A DNA stretch of 64,000 nucleotides from Nemertoderma westbladi. Taxonomy: Eukaryota; Xenacoelomorpha; Nemertodermatida; Nemertodermatidae. The notes beneath the pieces are model-generated. The model saw nothing but the letters and a program-made list of their open reading frames with translations. It was not told the origin of the DNA and did not search any database. Positions within the stretch are counted from its first letter, which is position 1. Each line of letters begins with the position of its first letter. Shown here in pieces: positions 22,362 through 34,104 of the stretch. The stretch spans positions 36,707 to 100,706 of the forward strand of contig JAUCBJ010002686.1 in NCBI GenBank assembly GCA_032718475.1, written 5' to 3'. Position numbers and translations under genes: made by a program.

Positions 22362-22478
22362 GTTTCGCCACGGGAGATCTCCGCCATATAGAACAATCTC
22401 AAGAACTCCAGGAAGCCTTTAGGAAGAGTAAAGTCTCGTCTATTGAAGTCACCAGACCAACTAGGGAACATGGAGGTG
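22362..22478 (+). CDS. Ig-repeat giant protein: helical linker exon
   Basis: Small 117-nt phase 1-1 exon with no Ig: H-I-E-Q-S-Q-E-L-Q-E-A-F-R-K-S-K and S-S-I-E-V-T-R. It is charged and probably helical. Donor GTGAGT at 22479. Both the terminal exon at 23256 and the distal exon at 29844 accept its phase 1 end, so it is the likely branching point between isoforms. Confidence 0.75.
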
Positions 22479-23255
22479 GTGAGTGTGTAGTCTAATAATA
22501 TTTAGTATGTTAATATCGATTATTTATATTAACAAAGTTATTTATTCAATTTCATGTAGTAAAATCCAAATTATAGTAAACAGTTGTTAGGAGGCGTACA
22601 GCAAATAGATTAAAAATAGTTGCAGATCCAATTATTTATTAACAATTGAATCTTTTGAAGGAAACAGTGGTTGACACCATGTTTACAATATAGAATATTA
22701 TACAGGCGATACAATTATTTTGAAATATTCTACAGTTAACTGAAATGGATATTTTAGAATCTCATCTTCACTTTTTATTACTAATTAATTATTTACAATA
22801 TCAACCTCGGACCAAATGCATGGTAACTTTTGTTAAAGTAACTTGCATCCTAAGTTAACAGGGTTGAGAATGTTACTCAATATAATTCATTATTAACAGC
22901 ATGATTCGATATATAATTGTACTAATTTACAACGTTAATGAAAAAAATAAGTTATGTCTATGCATGGCCTCCTAATATGGACATAAGGGCTATTTTTCAG
23001 CAATATTGATTGTAAAGTTGGAACATAAGTAATTCAAAATAACACTATTGATGAAAAGTGATTCGTATTTTTGTTACAAATTATCTTGTGTAGTGTTTGT
23101 ATACTTCACATAGCATCATACACAACCTGGGAGGTAATATGGGTAGCTAAAAAATTTGGAGGAGGGCGAGTAATCATGGTGGCTAAGGGTGGTAGCTATA
23201 CTCGTTGTAATATAGGATCCGTTAAACTCATTTTGGATAATATTTTGAATCGCAG
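22479..23255. other. Intron, nothing recognised
   Basis: 777 nt, AT-rich, ending at AATCGCAG. An open frame runs through 23071-23255 but has no recognisable content. Confidence 0.45.
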
Positions 23256-23692
23256 TTTTGTCGAACAGCGGCAGGAGTTCTCCAATGTTTGGCAGTGGGA
23301 GCGACCGTTTCCATGGCACCTCGCCCACCTTCGTACAGCACCTCAGCAACGTGGAGTGCCAGGAGGGTGCGCGCGCCCGGTTCATGGTGATCGTGTCCGG
23401 AACCCCGGCACCGGACGTCGTGTGGTACCGGAACCGCGAACCCCTGAAGACGTCCCGCAAGGTCGACGTCCGTAGGGACGGCTACCGCCACACCCTGGAG
23501 GTACTGAACGCGTTCAAGGTCGAGGATTCCGGCCACTACGCGGCCGAGGCGATCAACTGCCACGGACGCGCGGAGTCAACCGCGACCCTCATTGTTCTAG
23601 GACCATCCCGCCCGTTGTCCCCAAAGGCACAGCCACTCAGACAAACTGTGTTCAGCCAGAGGAGAACCTCGAAGAATGTCGTGCTTTCTTGA
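23256..23692 (+). CDS. Ig-repeat protein: terminal Ig exon with stop (alternative C-terminus or gene end)
   Basis: Phase 1 entry, 145 codons, then TGA at 23690-23692. A G/S-rich lead is followed by an I-set Ig: S-P-T-F-V-Q-H-L, A-R-F-M-V-I-V-S-G (no B Cys), T-P-A-P-D-V-V-W-Y-R-N and D-S-G-H-Y-A-A-E-A-I-N-C-H-G. A basic tail follows with P-L-S-P-K-A-Q-P-L and Q-R-R-T-S-K-N. At the usual Ig-end border there is no GT donor (the sequence is 'ctaggacc'), so the exon appears genuinely terminal. An AATAAA lies at 24124-24129. Either the first gene ends here or this is an alternative last exon skipped in favour of 29844. Confidence 0.85.
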
Positions 23693-24123
23693 GTCTCACC
23701 TTCAGACTGGATTAGTAGTCAGACGATGGTTTTATAGACTATCAGTTATTAATAGAGATTCGCTTAGTAACACAACTAAATGCATACTCACATCATCACA
23801 TTGCACACTTTCTCTATTGCTTATAACTTAGCTCTTTTCTCTCTATACGCTATTATTGTGCTCTCGTGTGTTGATGTGCTGTATGTATTTCCGTATGTGC
23901 TTGCTTTTGCTTTCTCTGCACTGACTACTTTATTCTCTACTGGCCAAGCTATTGCAAGATTTCTTCTCTAATTCGGCAACCGAACACAGCCTGCAGCAGC
24001 AATTTGAAGCATTTCACAGCAAATTCAATTTTCCTGCTTTATTTTTCGCTTAAAAGTTCCAGATTTTTCCATCGTAACACAATAACATCTGGCAGTTTTC
24101 GCATTCAATGACGATATCCTTTA

Positions 24124-24129
24124 AATAAA
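24124..24129 (+). terminator. Candidate polyadenylation signal
   Basis: AATAAA about 430 nt after the TGA at 23692, in an AT-rich context. It supports, but does not prove, that a transcript can end here. Confidence 0.4.
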
Positions 24130-24680
24130 ATTTATTATATATTTTAGGTTGTATCTCTCTATAGTTTAACAATTATTAAACGTATCAGTAAGTAGCGTTT
24201 GACTATTTTCGTAACTTACTCGAGTTTTTAGCTATGTTATGTTTGGAACGTGTTTCTAGTTTTTGTAAAACTCCTCGTTCAAATTATTAAGTGTTCTTTT
24301 TATTTATATATTTTGTAAATCTTACTTTTTCACCATAGCAATTAATGTTTAACACATTAGAATTAATTAGAAATCCCTTTTAACTTCGTCACTCGGCTTC
24401 TTATTTCACGCGCGAAGCAAGAGGGAGTGAAAAAAAGTGTTAAACTACTTATAAGCTATTATTTTTTGTAAATTTTCTATATTATAACTTTATATGATGT
24501 AACATGTACTATATTTTCTACTAGTTATTTCAGTTGTTGGATTTGTCGTATAGTTTGGACGAACAGGATTCAATTCAAATCGGTACCCCTTGTTGTATTT
24601 ACGTGTTTTATTTATGTTTTATTTGACGAATATAACGAAATAATTAATTTATCCCCTTTATTTATATTTTATTCTCACAT

Positions 24681-25127
24681 ATGAACTCCATAATCATTTT
24701 TCGTTCAACGAATCGAAGTCGACCCGCACTAAATCCCGTAGTAATGAGTCGGACTCAGACAACCGATAAAACCCCAGTTTTTACTCGATCTGAAACTCAC
24801 CCAAGTTTGATGGCTGATTTAGACCATTTATTATCTGTCTCATCGGACGCATGTTGTACGGCGCCTGCAGACGCTGTTCAGATACAGACCTTGAAATCTG
24901 ATGCCTCTGACACAAACAGGTGGTTTATACTCGAATACGCCATTGTTTCAGATTATATTATTCTAGAACACAGAATTTTTAACCAATTCTATCCGCATTC
25001 GATATTTACTAAAATTGAATTAGCGTCTGATGTCAGACGCAAAAAAAGGTTAGCCAGAGTGGTGGGACGTTGCAGAAGTAGCATCCTTGGAAAGTCATCT
25101 TTAGATATAATGAATATATTATTATGA
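24681..25127 (+). CDS. Unrecognised open frame (hypothetical)
   Basis: 148 codons, ATG to stop, in an AT-rich stretch between two parts of the Ig gene. The middle (about residues 22-75, S-R-T-Q-T-T-D-K to S-D-A-S-D) has a more coding-like composition, with S/T/D-rich polar residues. The ends look like translated AT-rich DNA. A phase-compatible acceptor (CCCGTAG at 24737-24743) exists, but no matching phase 1 donor was found. It could be a cryptic exon, a short gene or chance. Confidence 0.2.
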   Translation: MNSIIIFRSTNRSRPALNPVVMSRTQTTDKTPVFTRSETHPSLMADLDHLLSVSSDACCTAPADAVQIQTLKSDASDTNRWFILEYAIVSDYIILEHRIFNQFYPHSIFTKIELASDVRRKKRLARVVGRCRSSILGKSSLDIMNILL

Positions 25128-25884
25128 ATATGAATATAATTATTATGAATAGCTAGCTAAAATGCAGCTTGTTCAATATTGATAATTGATGGAGCGGTCA
25201 TTTTTTTCAACAGCAACAAATTTTGTTGTTATAATATTATAACAAGTTTAAAAGGCGTTGCAAATCTGATTTACTGCCTCCGTAAATTAATGCAGCAAAA
25301 CTTGTTTTAATTTTTTATACAAATTTACGATCCTACATTCCCAGACATGGTTTAAAGCGGATTTTAATCCCCATATCAATTTGTGGATATTTATTATAAC
25401 GCCAGCTGTACTATTTATCTTATTTTGAAATTTGCTGAACAGAACATTATTAGGCGTATCTGTAGTAAGGATTCGTTTGGAAATCTTTCACGGGTATCTT
25501 GTCATTCCTTAACAACTGATGCAGACACTGTGCAATTGAGCATGCATTGCACAATGCTCACCGTCTTCAGACTCCCGTCCCATCCATCAAACACCAATTA
25601 CTATTACTAAATGACCGACTGGAAGATATTTTCTTTCCCCACATGAATCAATCTTTTCTGACGTTTATTTATTAGCACAGATGCTTCCGGCTTCCGTGCT
25701 CCATTCGTAATTTTCTCAGTATGTTCCCATGGAATAGTTGAATGATTATGATTGAAAGTATTCAACCAAATTATAAAATGATGTCGTTTATAATAACGAG
25801 ATGGGTTTTAATAAAAAACTACCTACTATTATGTTATGCCTGTGTTTAAAGTTGCACTAAATAGATTGCTCTTCCGAGAATTGT

Positions 25885-25955
25885 AAGACGAACGAGCGTA
25901 GTGAGTGATTGTAAATAAATATACGAGGATCAGAACATTGTGAAGTACTTTTATA
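25885..25955 (+). repeat. Dispersed repeat, copy 2
   Basis: Contains 'acgaggatcagaacattgtg' and 'aagtactt'. The reverse complement of 9765-9845 carries the same order of blocks (gacgaacg, agtgagtga, aataaa, then this core) with few differences. Confidence 0.7.
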
Positions 25956-26454
25956 CTATATCTTATAATGCGCTGGTACATCTACGTAATCTATGTAGAA
26001 AAAAATTTGTTCCAAAATTGTAATATGTAAAAGTGAAATATATGGTTGGAATTTATTCAAATTAATCAGAATAAATAGAGCTTCAGAATAGAAAACATAT
26101 AATTATGAAATATCCAACCATTTAGGACATTTAAGTCGGTCGTTTTAGGGTAGTGATCTCCTACTACCGGGATGTCCGTCTCAGAGAATTTGGGAATAAC
26201 TTAAATAAATTTCCCGTTACAAATTGTTATGGTTATATACTTATATATTTTTTGACTAAATATTAATACAAACAAATATCTTAAATAGAAGATAATAAAA
26301 TCAAAGCAATACGTATGAGTCAATAGGATACAATAAGGTAAAGATACAAAAACATTGGAATAATTTATTTGTAGAAGTCGGTCTTTTGGGTTTTTGACGA
26401 CATAATTCAGTATTAAGTGTCGCTTTACCACATTATCGGCCCAATTTACCGCAC

Positions 26455-29400
26455 AGACAGCACACATTCCCACACGACCCACTTTCCTACACTAACGCAC
26501 CACTCATCACGCTATTGACCCACTTACCCACACAAACGACCCACTTTCCTACACTAACGCACCACTCATCACGCTATTGGCCCACTTACCCACACAAACG
26601 ACCCACTTTCCTACACTAACGTATCACTCATCACGCTATTGGCCCACTTACCCACACAAACGACCCACTTTCCTACACTAACGTATCACTCATCACGCTA
26701 TTGACCCACTTACCCACACAAACGACCCACTTTCCTACACTAACGCACCACTCATCACGCTATTGACCCACTTACCCACACAAACGACCCTCTTTCCTAC
26801 ACTAACGTACCACTCATCACGCTATTGGCCCACTTACCCACACAAACGACCCACTTTCCTACACTAACGCACCACTCATCACGCTATTGACCCACTTACC
26901 CACACAAACGACCCACTTTCCTACACTAACGCACCACTCATCACGCTATTGGCCCACTTACCCACACAAACGACCCACTTTCCTACACTAACGCACCACT
27001 CATTACGCTATTGACCCACTTACCCACACAAACGACCCACTTTCCTACACTAACGCACCACTCATCACGCTATTGACCCAGTTACCCACACAAACGACCC
27101 ACTTTCCTACACTAACGCACCACTCATCACGCTATTGACCCACTTACCCACACAAACGACCCACTTTCCTACACTAACGCACCACTCATCACGCTATTGA
27201 CCCAGTTACCCACACAAACGACCCACTTTCCTACACTAACGCACCACTCATCACGCTATTGACCCACTTACCCACACCTACGACCCACTTTCCTACACTA
27301 ACGCACCACTCATCACGCTATTGACCCAGTTACCCACACCTACGACCCACTTTCCTACACTAACGCACCACTCATCACGCTATTGACCCACTTACCCACA
27401 CCTACGACCCACTTTCCTACACTAACGCACCACTCATCACGCTATTGACCCACTTACCCACACCTACGACCCACTTTCCTACACTAACGCACCACTCATC
27501 ACGCTATTGACCCAGTTACCCACACAAACGACCCACTTTCCTACACTAACGCACCACTCATCACGCTATTGACCCACTTACCCACACCTACGACCCACTT
27601 TCCTACACTAACGCACCACTCATCACGCTATTGACCCACTTACCCACACCTACGACCCACTTTCCTACACTAACGCACCACTCATCACGCTATTGACCCA
27701 GTTACCCACACCTACGACCCACTTTCCTACACTAACGCACCACTCATCACGCTATTGACCCACTTACCCACACCTACGACCCACTTTCCTACACTAACGC
27801 ACCACTCATCACGCTATTGACCCAGTTACCCACACCTACGACCCACTTTCCTACACTAACGCACCACTCATCACGCTATTGACCCACTTACCCACACCTA
27901 CGACCCACTTTCCTACACTAACGCACCACTCATCACGCTATTGACCCAGTTACCCACACCTACGACCCACTTTCCTACACTAACGCACCACTCATCACGC
28001 TATTGACCCACTTACCCACACAAACGACCCACTTTCCTACACTAACGCACCACTCATCACGCTATTGACCCAGTTACCCACACAAACGACCCACTTTCCT
28101 ACACTAACGCACCACTCATCACGCTATTGACCCACTTACCCACACAAACGACCCACTTTCCTACACTAACGCACCACTCATCACGCTATTGACCTACTTA
28201 CCCACACAAACGACCCACTTTCCTACACTAACGCACCACTCATCACGCTATTGACCTACTTACCCACACAAACGACCCACTTTCCTACACTAACGCACCA
28301 CTCATCACGCTATTGACCCACTTACCCACACAAACGACCCACTTTCCTACACTAACGCACCACTCATCACGCTATTGACCCAGTTACCCACACAAACGAC
28401 CCACTTTCCTACACTAACGCACCACTCATCACGCTATTGACCCACGTACCCACACAAACGACCCACTTTCCTACACTAACGCACCACTCATCACGCTATT
28501 GACCCACTTACCCACACAAACGGCCCACTTTCCTACACTAACGCACCACTCATCACGCTATTGACCCACTTACCCACACAAACGACCCACTTTCCTACAC
28601 TAACGCACCACTCATCACGCTATTGACCCACTTACCCACACAAACGACCCACTTTCCTACACTAACGCACCACTCATCACGCTATTGACCCACTTACCCA
28701 CACAAACGGCCCACTTTCCTACACTAACGCACCACTCATCACGCTATTGACCCACTTACCCACACAAACGACCCACTTTACTACACTAACGCACCACCCA
28801 TCACGCTATTGACCCACTTACCCACACAAACGACCCACTTTCCTACACTAACGCACCACTCATCACGCTATTGACCCACTTACCCACACAAACGACCCAC
28901 TTTACTACACTAACGCACCACCCATCACGCTATTGACCCACTTACCCACACAAACGGCCCACTTTCCTACACTAACGCACCACCCATCACGCTATTGACC
29001 CACTTACCCACACAAACGACCCACTTTACTACACTAACGCACCACCCATCACGCTATTGACCCACTTACCCACACAAACGACCCACTTTCCTACACTAAC
29101 GCACCACTCATCACGCTATTGACCCACTTACCCACACAAACGGCCCACTTTCCTACACTAACGCACCACTCATCACGCTATTGACCCACTTACCCACACA
29201 AACGACCCACTTTACTACACTAACGCACCACCCATCACGCTATTGACCCACTTACCCACACAAACGACCCACTTTACTACACTAACGCACCACCCATCAC
29301 GCTATTGACCCACTTACCCACACAAACGACCCACTTTCCTACACTAACGCACCACTCCATCAGGCTATTGACCCACTTACCCACACAAACGGCCCACTTT

Positions 29401-29843
29401 CCTACACTAACGCACCACTCATCACGCTATTGACCCACTTACCCACACAAACGACCCACTTTCCTACACTAACGCACCACTCATCACGCTATTGACCCAC
29501 TTACCCACACAAACGACCCACTTTCCTACACTAACGCACCACTCATCACGCTATTGACCCACTTACCCACACAAACGACCCACTTTCCTACACTAACGCA
29601 CCACTCATCACGCTATTGACCCACTTACCCACACAAACGACCCACTTTCCTACACTAACGCACCACTCATCACGCTATTGACCCACTTACCCACACAAAC
29701 GACCCACTTTCCTACACTAACGCACCACTCATCACGCTATTAACCCACTTACCCACACAAACGGCCTACTTTCCTACACTAAAGGCTTACTTTTCTACCC
29801 GAATGTTCCACTTCACACACTAACGGCCCACTTCCCCACCCAG
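26455..29843 (+). repeat. 62-bp minisatellite ending at a splice acceptor
   Basis: About 53 units of 62 bp over 3.3 kb. The unit contains 'cccacttacccacacaaacg', 'acccactttcctacactaac' and 'gcaccactcatcacgctatt'. Variants (caaacg/cctacg, cactta/cagtta) cluster in blocks. The last, degenerate unit supplies CACTAAC at 29817-29823 and the acceptor CCCACCCAG used by exon 29844. Confidence 0.95.
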
Positions 29844-30179
29844 TAGAACACGAAGTCGATACAAACGCATCGCCACGGATGAATCGACGACCCACATTCC
29901 ACGAGATTATCACGGATCGACACTCCCGTATTGGTGACGTCACTCAGTTCGAGTGCGAGATCGTGGGAGAGCAGCCGATGTCGGTGGGTTGGTACCACAA
30001 CGGAGTCTACATCGACCCGGATGGGACGGGACCGGTTACCGTCGTCGAGGACGGCATCATGCACGCGCTCATTATCGGCGCGGTGACTCGGGAACTGGCC
30101 GGTAAATACCAGGTTATTGCCGAGAACGAAATGGGGAGGGCGATATCCCAGGCGAAATTAGTGTTACTCGACGAGGAGG
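29844..30179 (+). CDS. Ig-repeat giant protein: one I-set Ig exon
   Basis: 336-nt phase 1-1 exon: R-P-T-F-H-E-I-I, T-Q-F-E-C-E-I-V-G, M-S-V-G-W-Y-H-N-G, A-G-K-Y-Q-V-I-A-E-N-E-M-G (no F-strand Cys). If transcription starts upstream of 22478, this exon joins directly to 22362-22478 in frame. Otherwise the 5' end of a second gene must lie in 23693-29843. Confidence 0.92.
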
Positions 30180-30711
30180 GTAGGTCGTGGTTATGGTAAC
30201 AGACGGACAATCTTTATTGCGGTTTCGGTTTATTCTCTTTATGGATCCGGTTGCTATAACCCTTCTATATTTCTTTCATCTGAATCTATTTAAACGCCAA
30301 TCCGTAATTAACTTCTTCAACTCCTTTGCTATAATGTATCTGTCTTCTAATTTGTTTCAACATTTTACTAAACTCTTTTGCTCTTTTGGCGGACAGGTGT
30401 AACCCTTTGCTTCACACATTTCTTGCGTTGAATCGCATTCTCTTTTGTTTAATTATAACAGTTTTAATTTGATTTATACATAATATCTATATTATATTTA
30501 TTGCAATAATTATGATGAACTGTTGAGTTATTGACTATAGCTATTCGAATTATCGATGGATTTTATGTTACCGGCCATAAATTAATTAGATTATTAGAGT
30601 TAATTGATGTATAATTAATAATGGATTACATGATGTATAATAATTGTCGAGACTTGGTCTACCTACTGTAAGGTAGGCAACGCACACAGACATTGTTTGT
30701 TTATCTTCTAG
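30180..30711. other. Intron, nothing recognised
   Basis: 532 nt, AT-rich, donor GTAGGT, acceptor TTATCTTCTAG. Confidence 0.5.
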
Positions 30712-31170
30712 CTTCGAGTGTTTCCATGGCACCATCTCGTCCGAACCTCTCTATAAAAACGAATAAACCAATCGTTGTGAGACATTTAGATAACAAACAT
30801 TGCGCAGTCGGTGATTGGGTGCAATTCGAAACTGAAATACGTAACCTTGGCAACGACGGCCGCGTTACGTGGCTGTTCAGTGGAAAACCATTGGAGGTTT
30901 CGGATAATGTTACCATAATAACCGATGGTAACAACCACGCCCTCATACTGAAAGGTGTAGAACTCCACCAATACGGAGTGTACACAGTAAAAGGCGTTAA
31001 TGAGTACGGAAGTAGTAGCTCAGACGCGTCGCTAAGGGTTACGGGGCAAACAATAGGGACTGCGCATGATCGGAGTTCTGTGACGTCATATAAGTCGAGC
31101 GTAATTGAAGAAATTACGGAGGAAATTATTAGGACCAGTAGAACCAGCATGCTACCTAATACTACTAATG
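30712..31170 (+). CDS. Ig-repeat giant protein: Ig plus Ser/Thr-rich tail
   Basis: 459-nt phase 1-1 exon. The Ig has K-P-I-V-V-R-H-L, V-Q-F-E-T-E-I, G-R-V-T-W-L-F-S-G and Y-G-V-Y-T-V-K-G-V-N-E-Y-G. It lacks both canonical Cys. About 50 residues of S/T/E-rich linker follow (V-I-E-E-I-T-E-E-I-I-R-T-S-R). Donor is GTAAGA. Confidence 0.92.
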
Positions 31171-31356
31171 GTAAGACTAAATAACTATATATCCCCTATG
31201 CCTTAGTGTCTCTTTGACTAAAATATATTTTGCATGACTATTCTGACTTATGAAGCATGTTGGAAACTGAAATCATTTTTTAAATATTTTATAAACTCTA
31301 TAATTTGCCACATCAGTGCTATTTAAACTATTTAATTAATTAATTTTTATTTTTAG

Positions 31357-31546
31357 ATGATAATGTTTTCCAAGACTGTGCTCTTGAATCTTCTAAATCG
31401 ATTGTTCTAGAATCTCAACCTATAGCGGGCCAATTAGAATTAACCCCCCCTCGCGTAACTCGCAGATTTGAAGATCACGTGACCACGGAAGGCAATCGTG
31501 TTGTCTTGGAATGCATGGCAACGGGTAACCCACCTCCAACCGCTAC
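31357..31546 (+). CDS. Ig-repeat giant protein: linker and Ig, first half
   Basis: 190-nt exon, phase 1 to 2. A linker is followed by P-P-R-V-T-R-R-F, R-V-V-L-E-C-M-A-T-G, N-P-P-P-T-A-T. The conserved Trp codon is split by the next intron border (the junction gives T-W). Confidence 0.88.
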
Positions 31547-32346
31547 GTAAGTCACTTAAATACCACATTTTATATATTGTGCAGGTTAACTTTCAACATA
31601 AAAGATACTTATCTGTCTTATTTGACTAAATGTGATTCATTATATTTCGTAATCTCACACGGCTGCGTTTAGGTGTCGTTAAGACATTGGCTCGATCCTC
31701 CAGTCCCTGTTTACTATTATGAAACTCATTTATCACAAATCGTAACCCATTGAATTCCTTTACACACGAATTAACAATAAAGAACTTTGGTGAAAAAATA
31801 TCGACTGTAACGATAAATTCCGTAGCAACACATAAAACTGCCGGCGTAATGGTTTCTTAAATCGTCCCCCAGGGCGGTAGCTATTTGCTTATTGTCAATA
31901 AACTGAATTTCCAGACAAACTAATCGAAATATCGACGAAATCGTGGCCGCTTGGTCGAGACTTCTATGAGGCACTTACCGACGCACTCCGGAGGTGTACA
32001 TCTTCAATTGATATTTTTTAATATCACAATTCTGATAATTTTACATTAAAGGTGGAATATTCCCGCTCCCCAACACCGCCTTCTTTTATTAACCTGCTCA
32101 ACAATTTGAAACTAATTTAAATTAAATAATTATAGTAAATTTTAATATAAATAATTGATTAAAATATAAAAATAGTAAATTAAATAATGTTTGTCCTATT
32201 TCATTTATTATATATAATAAATGTTTAAAGGTTTTTACAGGTATCATATTTTTCCATTGTCACTGTGCATTTAAACTTCTATTAAGTGAAGATAATAAAT
32301 CAATAATTTTACATTGGTTTTTGTTATTATATTCGTCTCATTGCAG
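31547..32346. other. Intron, nothing recognised
   Basis: 800 nt between GTAAGT and CATTGCAG, AT-rich. No repeat or RNA gene was recognised. Confidence 0.5.
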
Positions 32347-32525
32347 GTGGTCAACCTCTGGTAAGCTGGTGAAGCCAGGAGATCGCGGGTACTCAACGAC
32401 TCATATTGGCGACAGATGTTGTCTGACCATAGAGAGCGCGGCGTTAAGCGATAGCGGCAGAGTGGCCTGTAGTCTTAGTAACAGCCAGGGCACATCGCAA
32501 TGCGCAGCTAATCTTATAGTTAAAG
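32347..32525 (+). CDS. Ig-repeat giant protein: Ig, second half
   Basis: 179-nt exon, phase 2 to 1. It begins with the Trp of the Ig core and contains R-C-C-L-T-I and D-S-G-R-V-A-C-S-L-S-N-S-Q-G (F-strand Cys present). Donor is GTAGGC. Confidence 0.9.
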
Positions 32526-32833
32526 GTAGGCGGGTCAACAGCCTCCATGGCAGACTATATTTATTATAACAGAATCACATCATTTTATGATAACCCATGA
32601 TACCACCAATATTTTTTGACGATTTGGTGTGGAGAATGGTAACTACAGTGAGTTTTGAAAAAAATTATTTTGATTGTTTCCATGATAACGTATTTAAATT
32701 GTAAGAAAAAGTTAAAAATTCCATTGTTGAAAATGTTTTGACAGTAAAAGAGAAAATCTTCCTAAACTCTATTCCCGACTTTTAGTATTTTTTTACATCG
32801 CTAAATGTATTTTTTTCTTGTTTTACTTTTCAG

Positions 32834-33099
32834 CCTCACAGGAGCAAATTATTGGTAAACCCGAGATCATAAAAGTAGATCGCCGTATTGACCTAGTTGT
32901 CGGAGAGCCTCTGGTTCTGTCGTGTCGGTTGCGTTCTCGCGAGCCCCCCATGGTGACGTGGATGAAAGACGGCTTCCCATTGGACGGCAGTCGATACTCC
33001 GTCAATGTGGATGACGCCAGCGGCATCTACACGCTGTCTGGGGGCCCGTCCACTGTAGACGACAGCGGCCGATACTTATGTCGTGTCACTAATGGACAG
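32834..33099 (+). CDS. Ig-repeat giant protein: Ig
   Basis: 266-nt exon, phase 1 to 0: K-P-E-I-I-K-V-D, L-V-L-S-C-R-L-R, E-P-P-M-V-T-W-M-K-D-G, D-S-G-R-Y-L-C-R-V-T-N-G-Q. Both canonical Cys are present. The G strand continues in exon 33214. Confidence 0.92.
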
Positions 33100-33213
33100 G
33101 TTTGTATTTATTTTTCTTAAAATATATATTTATTTATTTATTTACTTTTGATGGTTTGTTCATTGGGGTTCCGTTTATTTTGATTCAAAGTTTCTGTTTT
33201 TATTCTCCTTTAG

Positions 33214-33369
33214 GGTGCAGTTCAGGCCTTTACAGACGTTGTCGTTTCCGATTATGTATCCGGGACCCTCGACCCTCCTAAATTTATCCAGCCAATCAGA
33301 AGCGTTGAAACTACGGAGGGCAACGAAGTCCGGTTTGAAGTAAGAGTGGCTGGATTTCCTTTACCACAG
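33214..33369 (+). CDS. Ig-repeat giant protein: Ig end and start of next Ig
   Basis: 156-nt phase 0-0 exon. A-V-Q-A-F-T-D-V-V-V closes the previous Ig. P-P-K-F-I-Q-P-I, V-R-F-E-V-R-V-A-G and F-P-L-P-Q open the next, which resumes with V-S-W-F-R-E-G at 43381, ten kilobases away. Confidence 0.9.
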
Positions 33370-34104
33370 GTTGGTTCCCTTGGTAACGCTGTTGCTAATG
33401 TAGATGTTTATGGCGGCGAGTAATGGTGCTATTATTACCATTAAGTAATATTATTATTATTTACAATGAAAATAATGATTTTCTTTTTGCTACGTGATTT
33501 ACACACCGTCAGAGTGTAACCTTCTCATTTCCCTTAATTTCGAATGCTAGTTGCTACAGATACGGGCATCAGCTCAACAGGCTCGGTGTCGGCCTCGGTA
33601 GAATATGATTACACACATTTACTTTATTTTGAATAATCCTCCAAAACAGAATAGCTAATCTTGAGTGCTCTTGATATTAAAAATATTTGTTGTAAGTCAC
33701 TTTTTTTATTTGACTAAAAAATAACACTTATTTGTCAACAAAAAAGTAATGTTAGTAATAATATTGCATTTAGATAGATAGCGCTGATGGTATCCACGGG
33801 TTATTTAATATTCTAGAATATTATAATATCATAAAAGGATAGAGAATATTATTATACTATCATCTTGCCTATTTTGCTATTTCGCTATCTGAAATAGCCG
33901 TAGATAAAAGTGAGAAGACTCACAACAAATAAAACGACGTAAGTGGTGGCAAAAAGTAACATTTTTTGTCTTCTTCTTTCTTATTTGTCTCGCTATACTC
34001 TCGCCAATTACAGTAATATAGCTCGACAAAAAATTCTACTATTTTTTTCCACCACTTAAATAGTTATAGTTCTCCATGTAGAGACTTCATAAATAACTCT
34101 CGTT
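33370..34104. other. Start of the 10-kb intron, nothing recognised
   Basis: 735 nt of AT-rich sequence between donor GTTGGT and the minisatellite that fills the rest of the intron. Confidence 0.5.

Larger units (their letters stand above)
23693..26454. other. 3'UTR-like and unassigned sequence
   Basis: AT-rich. AATAAA at 24124-24129 could serve the stop at 23692. A 148-codon open frame at 24681-25127 is not recognised (listed separately). A dispersed repeat lies at 25885-25955. No Ig exon was found. Confidence 0.5.
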
